This document shows, in pieces, positions 8,703 to 16,695 of a stretch of 64,000 nucleotides of DNA. The notes below the pieces were generated by a model that saw only the letters and a list, made by a program, of their open reading frames with translations, searched no databases and had not been told where the DNA came from. Source of the DNA: Cellulophaga sp. 20_2_10 (GTDB lineage: Bacteria; Bacteroidota; Bacteroidia; Flavobacteriales; Flavobacteriaceae); contig NZ_JAMCOJ010000007.1 of NCBI RefSeq assembly GCF_023476645.1, positions 106,843 through 170,842 of the forward strand, written 5' to 3'. A program made the position numbers and the translations under genes. Numbering within the stretch: position 1 is the first letter of the stretch; every line of letters begins with the position of its first letter.

Positions 8703-10349
8703 ATGAACTATATAGATTATATAATTGTTGGGCTTTACCTTTTTGGTTTCTTGGCGATGGGCTATTTTTTTAAGGAAAATAAAAACTCTAAAGATTATTT
8801 CTTAGGCGGAAAAAGTTTAGGGTGGTTTCCTTTAAGTCTGTCTACAATGGCAACACAATTATCTGCTATTAGTTTTATATCTGCTCCTGCTTTTGTTGGT
8901 TTAAAATTAAATGGAGGGATGAAATGGCTTACGTTCGAGTTTGCTGTTCCGTTAGCTATGATTTTTATTATGGTTATTATAGTACCTCCCTTATTTAGGT
9001 CAGGAGTTGTTAGCATATACGAGTTTGTAGAAAGACGTTTTCACTCATCTACCAGATTAATATTAAGTATAGTATTCTTAATTAGTAGAGCACTTGCAAC
9101 TGGTGTTATGGTGTATACCATTTCTATAATATTACAAGCCGTTTTAGATATAGATTATGTTTATACGGTATTAATTATTAGTGTAATAACCATTATCTAT
9201 TCCTGGCAAGGGGGTATGAAAGCAGTTGTCTGGGGAGATGCAATACAAATGATAATTTTATTTATAGGGTTAATCGTTTGTTTATATTACGGTTGGTCTT
9301 TACTAGATGCAACTCCAGGTGTTACAGAAAGTTTTTCGCCAGAAAGATTACAAGTAATAGACTTTAATTGGGGTGTAGGAGAAAATCAAGAATATGGCTT
9401 TTGGCCAATGTTAATAGGTGGTTTCTTTTTATATGTTTCTTATTATGGATGTGACCAAACCCAGGCACAACGTTTATTATCTGCAAAAGATGAGGGTACA
9501 ATACGTAAGCTGTTATTAGCTAACGGCTTATTGCGTTTTCCTGTGGTTCTTTTGTACTGTACAATTGGTTTGGTAATTGGTACACTGGTTGTAAAAGCAC
9601 CAGATTTTTTAAATGACATTGCCGTAATGACACAAAAGTATTTTCCAGAAGAATATGCAGCTACTGGCGCCAAAGCAGATTTAATGATTCCTATTTTTAT
9701 TACTAAATATTTACCCCACGGGTTAATTGGTTTGTTAATGGTTGGGATACTGTCTGCGGCAATGTCTACTTTAAGCTCTACCGTAAACTCTTTGTCAGCA
9801 GTAACTGTTGAAGATTTTTTTAATAGGGGAGATAAAAAACTATCATCTAAAAAATATATGATAATTTCTAAAGTCTCTGTAGTTTTTTGGGGACTTGTAT
9901 GCATGGCTAGCTCATTCTTGTTTGGAGGTAGTAAAAGTGCCGTAATTGAAATTATTAATGCCATTGGTTCTGTATTTTACGGACCAGTTTTAGTAACCTT
10001 TTTGTTAGCAATGTTTTCTAAGAAGGTAAATTATAAAGGTATAAATGCAGGTATTTTAGTAGCAGTTTTAGTAAATCTGATTTTTTCTAAAACAATGCAG
10101 AATATGGTTGGGATTGACTTAGGAATACATATCTTTTGGATATGGCTAAACTTTACAGGAGTTCTTTTAACCTTGGGTGTTAGTTATTTTGTGAGTTACT
10201 TAACAGGTTGGCAAAAAGAGAAATCTAATGTTCTGATAAATGTGTTTCCAAAAAAATCAGATTTTTTAATAAAAGAAGTATATATCTTATTAAGCTTCTT
10301 TGTTGTAATACTTATTTTAAGTTTTCTAATCCCCCAAATATATAGTTAG
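8703..10349 (+). CDS. Sodium:solute symporter (SSS/SLC5 family)
   Basis: A 548-residue inner-membrane carrier with about 13-14 hydrophobic helices. Family features are the N-terminal YFLGGKSLGWFPLSLS segment, STMATQLSAISFISAPAF in helix 2, YGCDQTQAQRLLSAKD in the middle, and STLSSTVNSLSAVTVEDFF later on. It couples sodium entry to uptake of a sugar, polyol or organic acid. It starts 10 bases after the hydrolase stop and ends 1 base before the glycerate kinase ATG, so the three are co-transcribed. Because the hydrolase is cytoplasmic, the likely cargo is the intact glycosylglycerate; free glycerate or hexose are alternatives. Confidence 0.88.
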   Translation: MNYIDYIIVGLYLFGFLAMGYFFKENKNSKDYFLGGKSLGWFPLSLSTMATQLSAISFISAPAFVGLKLNGGMKWLTFEFAVPLAMIFIMVIIVPPLFRSGVVSIYEFVERRFHSSTRLILSIVFLISRALATGVMVYTISIILQAVLDIDYVYTVLIISVITIIYSWQGGMKAVVWGDAIQMIILFIGLIVCLYYGWSLLDATPGVTESFSPERLQVIDFNWGVGENQEYGFWPMLIGGFFLYVSYYGCDQTQAQRLLSAKDEGTIRKLLLANGLLRFPVVLLYCTIGLVIGTLVVKAPDFLNDIAVMTQKYFPEEYAATGAKADLMIPIFITKYLPHGLIGLLMVGILSAAMSTLSSTVNSLSAVTVEDFFNRGDKKLSSKKYMIISKVSVVFWGLVCMASSFLFGGSKSAVIEIINAIGSVFYGPVLVTFLLAMFSKKVNYKGINAGILVAVLVNLIFSKTMQNMVGIDLGIHIFWIWLNFTGVLLTLGVSYFVSYLTGWQKEKSNVLINVFPKKSDFLIKEVYILLSFFVVILILSFLIPQIYS

Positions 10350-10350
10350 G

Positions 10351-11538
10351 ATGAATTATTTAGTTATTCCAGATAAGTTTAAAGGCTCATTAACAGCTAA
10401 AGAAGTAATAGAATCAATTACTAACGGTTTGGAGCGTGCAGATAAATTCTCGTCTATAGATACTGTAATAGCCTCAGACGGAGGAGATGGTTTCTTAGAT
10501 GCCGTTGCTACAAATATTGTGGCAGAAGAAATAATAGTGGATACATTAGATCCTTTAGGAAATAAAATTTTTGCTAGTTACTTGTTTAAAGAAGAAACAA
10601 AAACGGCATACGTAGAACTTGCAAAAGCTTCTGGTTTAGAGTTGTTAAAAGAAAAGGACCGTTGTGCAAAATCTACATCTACGTATGGTACAGGTATTTT
10701 AATAAAAAATGCAATAAAAAAAGGAGCAACTAAAATATACGTAGGTCTTGGCGGTAGTGCTACTAATGACGCAGGTATGGGCATAGCTGCTGCTCTGGGC
10801 TATTCTTTTTTAGATGAAGACGGAATTGTTCTTAACCCTATAGGAGATAACTTATCTAAAGTTTTTAAAATTGAACGTAATGCTACAGCCTCTATTTTAA
10901 ACAGAATACAATTTTTTGCAGTTAATGACGTGGATAATCCTTTATTTGGGCCTCATGGGGCTGCTTATGTTTATGCAAAACAAAAAGGAGCTTGTGAAGA
11001 GGATATTGTAAAATTAGATGATGCTTTAGAGTATTTTAACTCTGTTATTAAGCACAGTTTAGTTGTAGATAATTCTCTATTACCTGGTGCGGGTGCTGCA
11101 GGTGGTACTGCCTATGGTTTAAAAACTTTTTTTAATGCAGAGTTTATAAGTGGAGTTAATTTTTTGCTAGAATTGGCTCAGGTTTCAACTATTTTTAAAA
11201 ATAAAAAAATTGATTATATAGTTACAGGGGAAGGTAAAATAGACAATCAAACTAGTAACGGAAAACTAATAAAAGGAGTTGTAGATCTTGCTAAAGAATA
11301 CAATGTGCCTGTGGTAGCTATTTGTGGTAAATTAGATGCAAATGAAGAAGAGTTACAAAAAATTGGATTAAAAAGTGCATTAGAAATTTACAATCCCAAA
11401 AAAGGAGTGGATTATAGTATGAGAAATGCAGCATTGCTTGTGGAAGAAATTGTATATCAGTTTTTTAAAAAAGGTAGATGTAAACCACAAAAAAAAGTTA
11501 ACGTAAGTAAAATCCTGTCAATATTTAATATATTTTAA
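10351..11538 (+). CDS. Glycerate kinase (GarK/GlxK type)
   Basis: A 395-residue protein of the PF02595 glycerate kinase family, which phosphorylates D-glycerate with ATP to phosphoglycerate. Seen: IPDKFKGSLTAKEV (6-19), ASDGGDGFLDA (41-51), GLGGSATNDAGMG (132-144), GAGAAGGTAYGL and VTGEGKIDNQT. The family is usually about 370-380 residues; here a basic tail (KKGRCKPQKKVNVSK) adds some 20. It is last in the LacI-linked operon, 1 base after the symporter. In this context it would channel glycerate released by the GH63-like enzyme into lower glycolysis. There are no purine or glyoxylate catabolic genes nearby that would provide another glycerate source. No clear terminator follows. Confidence 0.93.
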   Translation: MNYLVIPDKFKGSLTAKEVIESITNGLERADKFSSIDTVIASDGGDGFLDAVATNIVAEEIIVDTLDPLGNKIFASYLFKEETKTAYVELAKASGLELLKEKDRCAKSTSTYGTGILIKNAIKKGATKIYVGLGGSATNDAGMGIAAALGYSFLDEDGIVLNPIGDNLSKVFKIERNATASILNRIQFFAVNDVDNPLFGPHGAAYVYAKQKGACEEDIVKLDDALEYFNSVIKHSLVVDNSLLPGAGAAGGTAYGLKTFFNAEFISGVNFLLELAQVSTIFKNKKIDYIVTGEGKIDNQTSNGKLIKGVVDLAKEYNVPVVAICGKLDANEEELQKIGLKSALEIYNPKKGVDYSMRNAALLVEEIVYQFFKKGRCKPQKKVNVSKILSIFNIF

Positions 11539-11592
11539 GATTAATTGTGGGTTTTTTAAGATTTTATTAAGAAGTATCGTTTTTGTTAAAAT

Positions 11593-11600
11593 TACATTTG
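11593..11600 (+). promoter_or_regulatory. -7 element of the outer-membrane beta-barrel gene
   Basis: TACATTTG matches TAnnTTTG and lies 25 bases before the ATG at 11626. It argues that the following gene is transcribed separately from the glycerate kinase operon. Confidence 0.5.
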
Positions 11601-11625
11601 CTAAAAACAAACTAAGCCAATTTTA

Positions 11626-14379
11626 ATGAAATATTTTTTAATGCTAGTATTAATGCTAACCACATTAACTAGTTTCTCACAAACCAAGCAGAAACAATTT
11701 AATGTTTCAGGAATTTTGTTTACTTCAGATGATAATCAACCGTTAGAATCAGCCACGGTTTATCTACAAAGAGTAAAAGATAGCTCTTTGGTTACCTACA
11801 CCATTACAGATCAAAAAGGAGCCTTCACACTAGAAGGTAAAACCTATGATACTACTTTAAATATGTTTATATCTTACATAGGCTATAAAACCTATGCTAA
11901 AAAAATAACCGTATCAAAAGAAAAAATAGATTTAGGACAAGTAAATTTATTGGTAGATGAAAACTTACTAGATGAGGTTATTGTTAAAGCTACAGCGCCA
12001 GTTACAGTAAAAAAAGATACATTAGAGTTTAATGTTAATTCTTTTAATACAAAAAAAGACGCAAATGTTGAGGATTTACTTAAAAAATTGCCAGGTGTAG
12101 AGGTAGATGAAGCTGGTAAAATTACCGTAAATGGTAAAGATGTAAGTAATATTTTTGTAAACGGAAAACCCTTTTTTGGTGATGACCCAACAATTACAAC
12201 TCGTAATTTAACCAAAGATATTATAGAAAAAGTACAGATTATGGATACTAAAACCAAATCTCAAGCTTTTACGGGTGAAGAATCCGAGTCTGAAAATAAA
12301 ACGATAAACTTAACGATTAAAGAAGATAAGAACAAGGGTGTTTTTGGGAAAGCTTCCGTTGGTGGAGGTACAGATGAGAGGTATGAGGCAGCGGGTATGG
12401 TTAACCTTTTTGACAATGACCAAAGGTTAAGTGTACTGTTTGGTGGTAATAACATTAATTCTGCAGGCTTTAGCTTTGGAGATTTAAGTAATATGTTTAG
12501 CGTAGTCGGTGGCGGTGGTGCAGGTAGTGGAATAACAACCTCTAAAAATGCGGGACTTAATTACACAGATAAGTTAAATGATAAAATAGACCTTTCTGCA
12601 GATTATTTTTATAGTGATAGTAATACGGAGAATGACAACGCAAGTCAGCGAGAAAACATTTTGCCAGACTCTAGGTACTTTACAGATTCAAGATCAAATT
12701 CTGTTGTAGATAATTTTAAACACGAAGCGAATTTAGAATTAGAAGTAGAGTTAGATTCTACTTTGCGTATAGATATTGAGCCCTCTTTTTCTTATGGTGA
12801 AAACAAAAGTTCTAACACAAGTAAAGAAGCATCTAGAGATGAAGATAATCTTTTAACTAACGAATCTTCTTCTAATTCTTTTGCAGAAGGTACATCTAAT
12901 GATTTTAAGAATGATTTAGATATTACTAAAAAATTAGGCACTAAGGGTTCTTTTTTACGTGTAAGTATTACCAATGGTGTTAGAGAATCAAACACAGAAA
13001 ATTTTCTGAATTCACAGACAGAAATATACGGTGATAATGCAGCTTCTATAACCAGAGACCAGTTTACAGATGGGAAGCAAAAAACAACAAGCTTAAATAC
13101 GGGACTTACGTATAGAATTCCATTAATTAAAGATGCACTTTCTTTAGATCTTAAGTATGATTACAGGTCAGACAAGGATGAAGATGTAAAAAGTACTTTT
13201 GATTTAAATAATGTATCACAAGAATTTACAAATTTTAACGAGGCGCTAAGTACAGATTTTGAATATAAAAATGATAGGAGTACTCCTGGTCTTCGTTTAA
13301 ATTATAAAAAAGATAAATTAAGTCTTAATTTTAGAGGTAGTTATATATACAGAACCCTAGAAAATAAAGATGCTTTAAGACCAGAACTTAACTTAAAACG
13401 TAATTTTGAAGCCTTGGAGTTGTCTTCTAGATTTACGTATAGGTTTAGTCCAAAATCACGTTTCTCATTACGTTATTCTTTAGATAATAACACGCCAAGT
13501 TTAAATCAGTTGCAGCCTTTTGAAGATGTTAGTAATCCACTAAATACAGTAGTGGGTAACCCAAGCTTAGAGCCCACAACTTCACATCGTTTAAATTTTG
13601 GATTTAGTAATCATGATTTTCAAAAAGGATTAACAATTTGGTCTTATGCTGGTTTTAATATTGATAAAGATCAAGTTGTGGCTAAGACTACTATTAATGA
13701 TGACTTTGTACGAAGAACAACGTATGCAAACGTTAATGGTGGTTATAGCGGTAGAGGTAGTTTTTTTGTAAGTAAGACAAAAAGGCTAGATACCTTAAGA
13801 ACATTAAAGTTTGGTGTTAGTTTATCAGGTGGAGTAAATAAATCTATCAATTTTAATAACGATGTTAAATACAGTGCAACAAATACTTCTTTAAATCCTT
13901 CTCTGGAGCTTACGTTTAATTGGAAAGATGTTATGGAGATTATACCAAATTACTCTATTTCATTTACTAAAAATAAGTTCGATCTAGATCAGTTTAGCAA
14001 TCAAGATTTTAATTATCAGACTTTAGGTATTAGAACGGCTACTTTTGTGCCTAAGAAGCTAGAGTGGCGTAATGACGTTAACTATACATACAACCCCAAC
14101 GTAGGTCCTGGTTTTCAAAAAAGTGCTTGGTTTTGGAATACAACACTTGCTTATTCTATTTTAAAAGACAATGGTACAATTTCTTTAAAGGCGTATGATT
14201 TGCTGAATCAGAATACAAATGCAAGGCGTATAGCAACGGGTAATTACATACAAGATAGTCAAGGTACCGTATTGCAACGTTATTTTATGCTAAGCTTTAG
14301 TTGGAAATTTAATAGCCTCGGAAGTGGAGAAATGCCACAACAACGAGGAAGAAGAGGGTCTTACCGACACTACGGATAA
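11626..14379 (+). CDS. Outer-membrane beta-barrel protein with carboxypeptidase-regulatory-like domain
   Basis: A 917-residue TonB-receptor-like protein of the outer membrane beta-barrel family common in Bacteroidota. Signal peptide 1-19 (ends TSFSQ), CarboxypepD_reg-like domain about 26-115 (FNVSGILFTSDDNQPLES, FISYIGYKTY), then a plug-like segment with VEDLLKKLPGVEVDEAGKI, VNGKPFFGDDP and QIMDTKTKSQAF, and a long barrel rich in alternating polar and hydrophobic strands. The C-terminus (QQRGRRGSYRHYG) lacks the terminal Phe typical of receptors. It has its own -7 element and ends at a strong bidirectional terminator, so it is a single-gene unit. Substrate unknown. Confidence 0.85.
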   Translation: MKYFLMLVLMLTTLTSFSQTKQKQFNVSGILFTSDDNQPLESATVYLQRVKDSSLVTYTITDQKGAFTLEGKTYDTTLNMFISYIGYKTYAKKITVSKEKIDLGQVNLLVDENLLDEVIVKATAPVTVKKDTLEFNVNSFNTKKDANVEDLLKKLPGVEVDEAGKITVNGKDVSNIFVNGKPFFGDDPTITTRNLTKDIIEKVQIMDTKTKSQAFTGEESESENKTINLTIKEDKNKGVFGKASVGGGTDERYEAAGMVNLFDNDQRLSVLFGGNNINSAGFSFGDLSNMFSVVGGGGAGSGITTSKNAGLNYTDKLNDKIDLSADYFYSDSNTENDNASQRENILPDSRYFTDSRSNSVVDNFKHEANLELEVELDSTLRIDIEPSFSYGENKSSNTSKEASRDEDNLLTNESSSNSFAEGTSNDFKNDLDITKKLGTKGSFLRVSITNGVRESNTENFLNSQTEIYGDNAASITRDQFTDGKQKTTSLNTGLTYRIPLIKDALSLDLKYDYRSDKDEDVKSTFDLNNVSQEFTNFNEALSTDFEYKNDRSTPGLRLNYKKDKLSLNFRGSYIYRTLENKDALRPELNLKRNFEALELSSRFTYRFSPKSRFSLRYSLDNNTPSLNQLQPFEDVSNPLNTVVGNPSLEPTTSHRLNFGFSNHDFQKGLTIWSYAGFNIDKDQVVAKTTINDDFVRRTTYANVNGGYSGRGSFFVSKTKRLDTLRTLKFGVSLSGGVNKSINFNNDVKYSATNTSLNPSLELTFNWKDVMEIIPNYSISFTKNKFDLDQFSNQDFNYQTLGIRTATFVPKKLEWRNDVNYTYNPNVGPGFQKSAWFWNTTLAYSILKDNGTISLKAYDLLNQNTNARRIATGNYIQDSQGTVLQRYFMLSFSWKFNSLGSGEMPQQRGRRGSYRHYG

Positions 14380-14392
14380 TAGACATTAAATG

Positions 14393-14446
14393 ATAGAAAA
14401 AAATAGAAAAAAAATAGAAAAAGAATAGAAAAAGAATAGAAAAAGC
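14393..14446 (+). repeat. Short tandem repeat of ATAGAAAAAGA type
   Basis: Five consecutive units beginning ATAG at 14393, 14403, 14414, 14425 and 14436, period 10-11 bases, consensus ATAGAAAAAGA. It lies between a stop codon and the shared terminator; non-coding. Confidence 0.8.
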
Positions 14447-14452
14447 ACAACA

Positions 14453-14493
14453 AAAAAACTCCCTTAACTAGCAATTAGTTAAGGGAGTTTTTT
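14453..14493. terminator. Bidirectional intrinsic terminator
   Basis: An 18-base perfect stem (left 14453-14470, right 14476-14493; core CTCCCTTAACTA) with a 5-base loop, A run on the left and T run on the right. It separates two convergent genes and can stop both transcripts. Confidence 0.9.
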
Positions 14494-14508
14494 GTTTCTT
14501 AAGTGTGG

Positions 14509-15300
14509 TTACCAACCTCCAGAAGCACCGCCGCCGCCAAAGCCGCCGCCACCAAAGCCGCCACCAAAACCTCCAGAGCCACCTCCGCCAAAGCTTCCAC
14601 CTCCGCCAAAGCCACCAGATCCTCCACGACCAAGATTACTTAGTATTATAATGTCTAATAAGTCAATACCAGTAGATCCTCTTCCTCCATTTTTGCCGCC
14701 ATTTCCATTGTTTCTCTTTTTATTTATCAATATTAAAATGATAATAAAGAAAATTATAAAAGGGAAAAAGGATTGTAATCGCAAATTATTTGGATTTCTA
14801 TCTTCTTTAAATTCACCTTTTAACGCGCTAAAAATAGCATCTGCTCCGTAGTTTAAGCCGCTGTAGTAGTCCCCGTTTTTAAACTGGGGTATAATTACAT
14901 TGTTTATTATTTGGTGTGCTGTAATGTCTGGTAATCTTCCTTCTACGCCGTAACCTGTGTTTATGGCAATTTTTCTATCGTTCTTAGCTAATAGAACTAA
15001 TATGCCATTGTCTTTTCCTTTTTGACCAAGACCCCATTTTTGTCCCCATTGTGCACCTAAAAAGTTAATATTTTCACCTTCTGTACTTGGTATAATAGCA
15101 ATAACTATTTGTGTAGATGTACTATCAGAATAACTAATAAGTTTGCGTTCCAAACTGCTTTTATCAGTAGGCGATAAAAGATTAGCGTAGTCATATACAC
15201 TAGTTTCTAGATTGGGTTTTTCGGGTATTTTATATTGTGCTAAACTTAAATTAGCAGCTAATAAAATGAATAAAAATAGGCTAGCCTTTAGATATTTCAT
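14509..15300 (-). CDS. TPM-domain (YgcG-like) membrane-anchored protein with glycine-rich tail
   Basis: A 263-residue protein. Signal peptide 1-22 (ends AANLSLAQ), TPM domain about 25-170 (VYDYANLLSP, QIVIAIIPSTEGENI, WGLGQKGKDNGILVLLAKND, INTGYGVEGRLPD), a transmembrane helix about 185-202 (FFPFIIFFIIILILI), and a tail of GGFGGGG-type repeats. This is the standard architecture of the TPM-phosphatase/YgcG family. I start it at ATG 15300, where the signal peptide begins; in-frame ATGs at 15312 and 15318 would only prefix MPMNLV. It overlaps the preceding TPM gene by 20 bases, implying translational coupling. The antisense proline-rich ORF here is a shadow of the Gly tail. Role: envelope maintenance, not established. 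Confidence 0.88.
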   Translation of the reverse strand: MKYLKASLFLFILLAANLSLAQYKIPEKPNLETSVYDYANLLSPTDKSSLERKLISYSDSTSTQIVIAIIPSTEGENINFLGAQWGQKWGLGQKGKDNGILVLLAKNDRKIAINTGYGVEGRLPDITAHQIINNVIIPQFKNGDYYSGLNYGADAIFSALKGEFKEDRNPNNLRLQSFFPFIIFFIIILILINKKRNNGNGGKNGGRGSTGIDLLDIIILSNLGRGGSGGFGGGGSFGGGGSGGFGGGFGGGGFGGGGASGGW

Positions 15301-15718
15301 TACTAAGTTCATTGGCATCTGTGTGTAGCCAAGGAAAATGAGTTTCTAACTCTTTGCCGGCTTTTAAAACACCATTAATAATTCCTTGTTTAAAATTTCC
15401 TTTGGTAAATTCAGCTTGAATAGCGTCTTTCGTCGTGTCCCAAAAATCTTTAGGTACAGCATTGTTTATACCCTTGTCGCCATAAATGACAAATTTTTTA
15501 TCATGTACGGCAATGTAAAGTAATACACCATTTTCTGCTTTGGTGTTATCCATTTTTAAATAATGAAAAACCTCTTGAGCTCTTTTGTAGTGTTCTATTT
15601 TACTATTGGCTTCAATATGTACTCTAATTTCGCCAGAAGTATTTTTCTCTGCAGCTACAATGGCAGCTACAATTTCTTGTTCTTCTGTTGCGGTTAAAAA
15701 TTCCTCGACTTTAGACAT
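15281..15718 (-). CDS. Soluble TPM-domain protein
   Basis: A 145-residue single TPM domain without signal peptide or membrane helix: FLTATEEQEIVAAI, GEIRVHIEA, AENGVLLYIAVHDKKFVIYGDKGIN, and FKQGIINGVLKAGKELETHFPW. It lies 8 bases after lemA and overlaps the second, membrane-anchored TPM gene by 20 bases. The LemA-TPM-TPM order is a conserved flavobacterial arrangement, with the cytoplasmic and envelope TPM proteins probably acting together. Biochemical function is unknown; some plant TPM relatives act in photosystem repair or have phosphatase activity. Confidence 0.88.
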   Translation of the reverse strand: MSKVEEFLTATEEQEIVAAIVAAEKNTSGEIRVHIEANSKIEHYKRAQEVFHYLKMDNTKAENGVLLYIAVHDKKFVIYGDKGINNAVPKDFWDTTKDAIQAEFTKGNFKQGIINGVLKAGKELETHFPWLHTDANELSNEISKG

Positions 15719-15726
15719 AGAATTAT

Positions 15727-16326
15727 TTATTTAAAGTCAAAACTTGCATCTGGTGCTTTTTCTGAGCCTTCATCTGCACTAAATAATGCCATAGGTTCAA
15801 AATTAGCTATAGAAGCAATAATGTTTGTAGGTATTTTTTTAATATGAATATTGTAGTCTCCTGCAGCATCATTAAACCTGTTGCGTTCTACATTAATTCT
15901 GTTTTCTGTGCCTTCTATTTGTGTTTGTAGTTCTAAAAAGTTTTTGTTAGATTTTAGATCAGGATAACGTTCAACAGAGACTAATAACTTACTAAGAGCG
16001 CCACTTAATCCGCTTTGCACTTTGCTAAATTGTGCTATTTGTTGTGGAGACATGTTAGATGGGTCTATGTTTACAGATGTTGCTTTAGCCCTTGCATTTA
16101 TAACGTCTGTTAATGTACTTTTTTCAAAATCGGCAGCGCCCTGTACTGTTTTTACTAAATTGCCAATAAGGTCACTTCTTCTTTGGTAAGAGCTTTCTAC
16201 ATTTGCCCATTGTTTTACGGCTTGTCCTTTCATGTCTACTAGCGTATTGTTAGCGCTAACATACCAGCCACCCAATGCAAGTATTAGTACAACAATAAAA
16301 GCAAGTACAATTAATAATTTTTTCAT
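15727..16326 (-). CDS. lemA: LemA family protein
   Basis: A 199-residue membrane-anchored helical protein. The N-terminal helix (4-22) is followed by the signature WANVESSYQRRSDLIGNLV (40-58) and long helices including RYPDLKSNKNFLELQTQIEG and the ERNRFNDAAGDYN element. The length is typical. It precedes two TPM genes and follows the MerR-like gene by 39 bases. LemA is an inner-membrane protein with an exposed helical bundle whose role in Bacteroidota is not established. Confidence 0.95.
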   Translation of the reverse strand: MKKLLIVLAFIVVLILALGGWYVSANNTLVDMKGQAVKQWANVESSYQRRSDLIGNLVKTVQGAADFEKSTLTDVINARAKATSVNIDPSNMSPQQIAQFSKVQSGLSGALSKLLVSVERYPDLKSNKNFLELQTQIEGTENRINVERNRFNDAAGDYNIHIKKIPTNIIASIANFEPMALFSADEGSEKAPDASFDFK

Positions 16327-16365
16327 AGTTAGGTTTTTAGTGTTTAGTTTATATGGAATTAATGG

Positions 16366-16695
16366 TTATAATTGATCTTTAATTTTTAAAAGTTCTGATT
16401 TAACATTCTCTAATTTCTGAATAATATCAAAATTAGAAAGTGTTTTTTTCTTTTCTTCTTTTAAATGAGTTTTAGCACCATCTAGTGTAAAGCCTCTTTC
16501 TTTTACCAAGTGGTAAATTAACTGCAAGTTTTTTATGTCTTGCGGTGTAAATTTACGATTGCCTTTGGCGTTTTTTTTTGGTTTTAAAACATCAAACTCC
16601 TTTTCCCAAAAACGTATTAATGACGTGTTTACGTTAAAGGCCTTAGCTACTTCGCCAATACCATAATATCTTTTTTCTGGAAGTTGTATATGCAT
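16366..16695 (-). CDS. MerR-family DNA-binding protein
   Basis: A 109-residue protein that is nearly all winged helix-turn-helix: KRYYGIGEVAKAFNVNTSLI and RFWEKEFDVLKPKKNAKGNR, then FTPQDIKNLQLIYHLVKERG. A short coiled coil follows (about 70-109, NVKSELLKIKDQL). There is no ligand-binding domain, as in other flavobacterial MerR proteins of this neighbourhood. Its ATG shares one base with the stop of the upstream M23 peptidase (TAATG), so the two are translationally coupled. It may regulate this operon or cell-envelope genes. Confidence 0.9.
   Translation of the reverse strand: MHIQLPEKRYYGIGEVAKAFNVNTSLIRFWEKEFDVLKPKKNAKGNRKFTPQDIKNLQLIYHLVKERGFTLDGAKTHLKEEKKKTLSNFDIIQKLENVKSELLKIKDQL

Noticed and set aside
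14520..14640. GC-rich repeated tract that might look like a CRISPR or repeat locus
   Set aside because: It encodes the Gly-rich GGFGGGG tail of the TPM protein and has no spacer structure.
14492..14851. Proline-rich rightward ORF of 119 codons
   Set aside because: It is the antisense of the glycine-rich tail of the TPM protein; its composition is explained by that coding strand.
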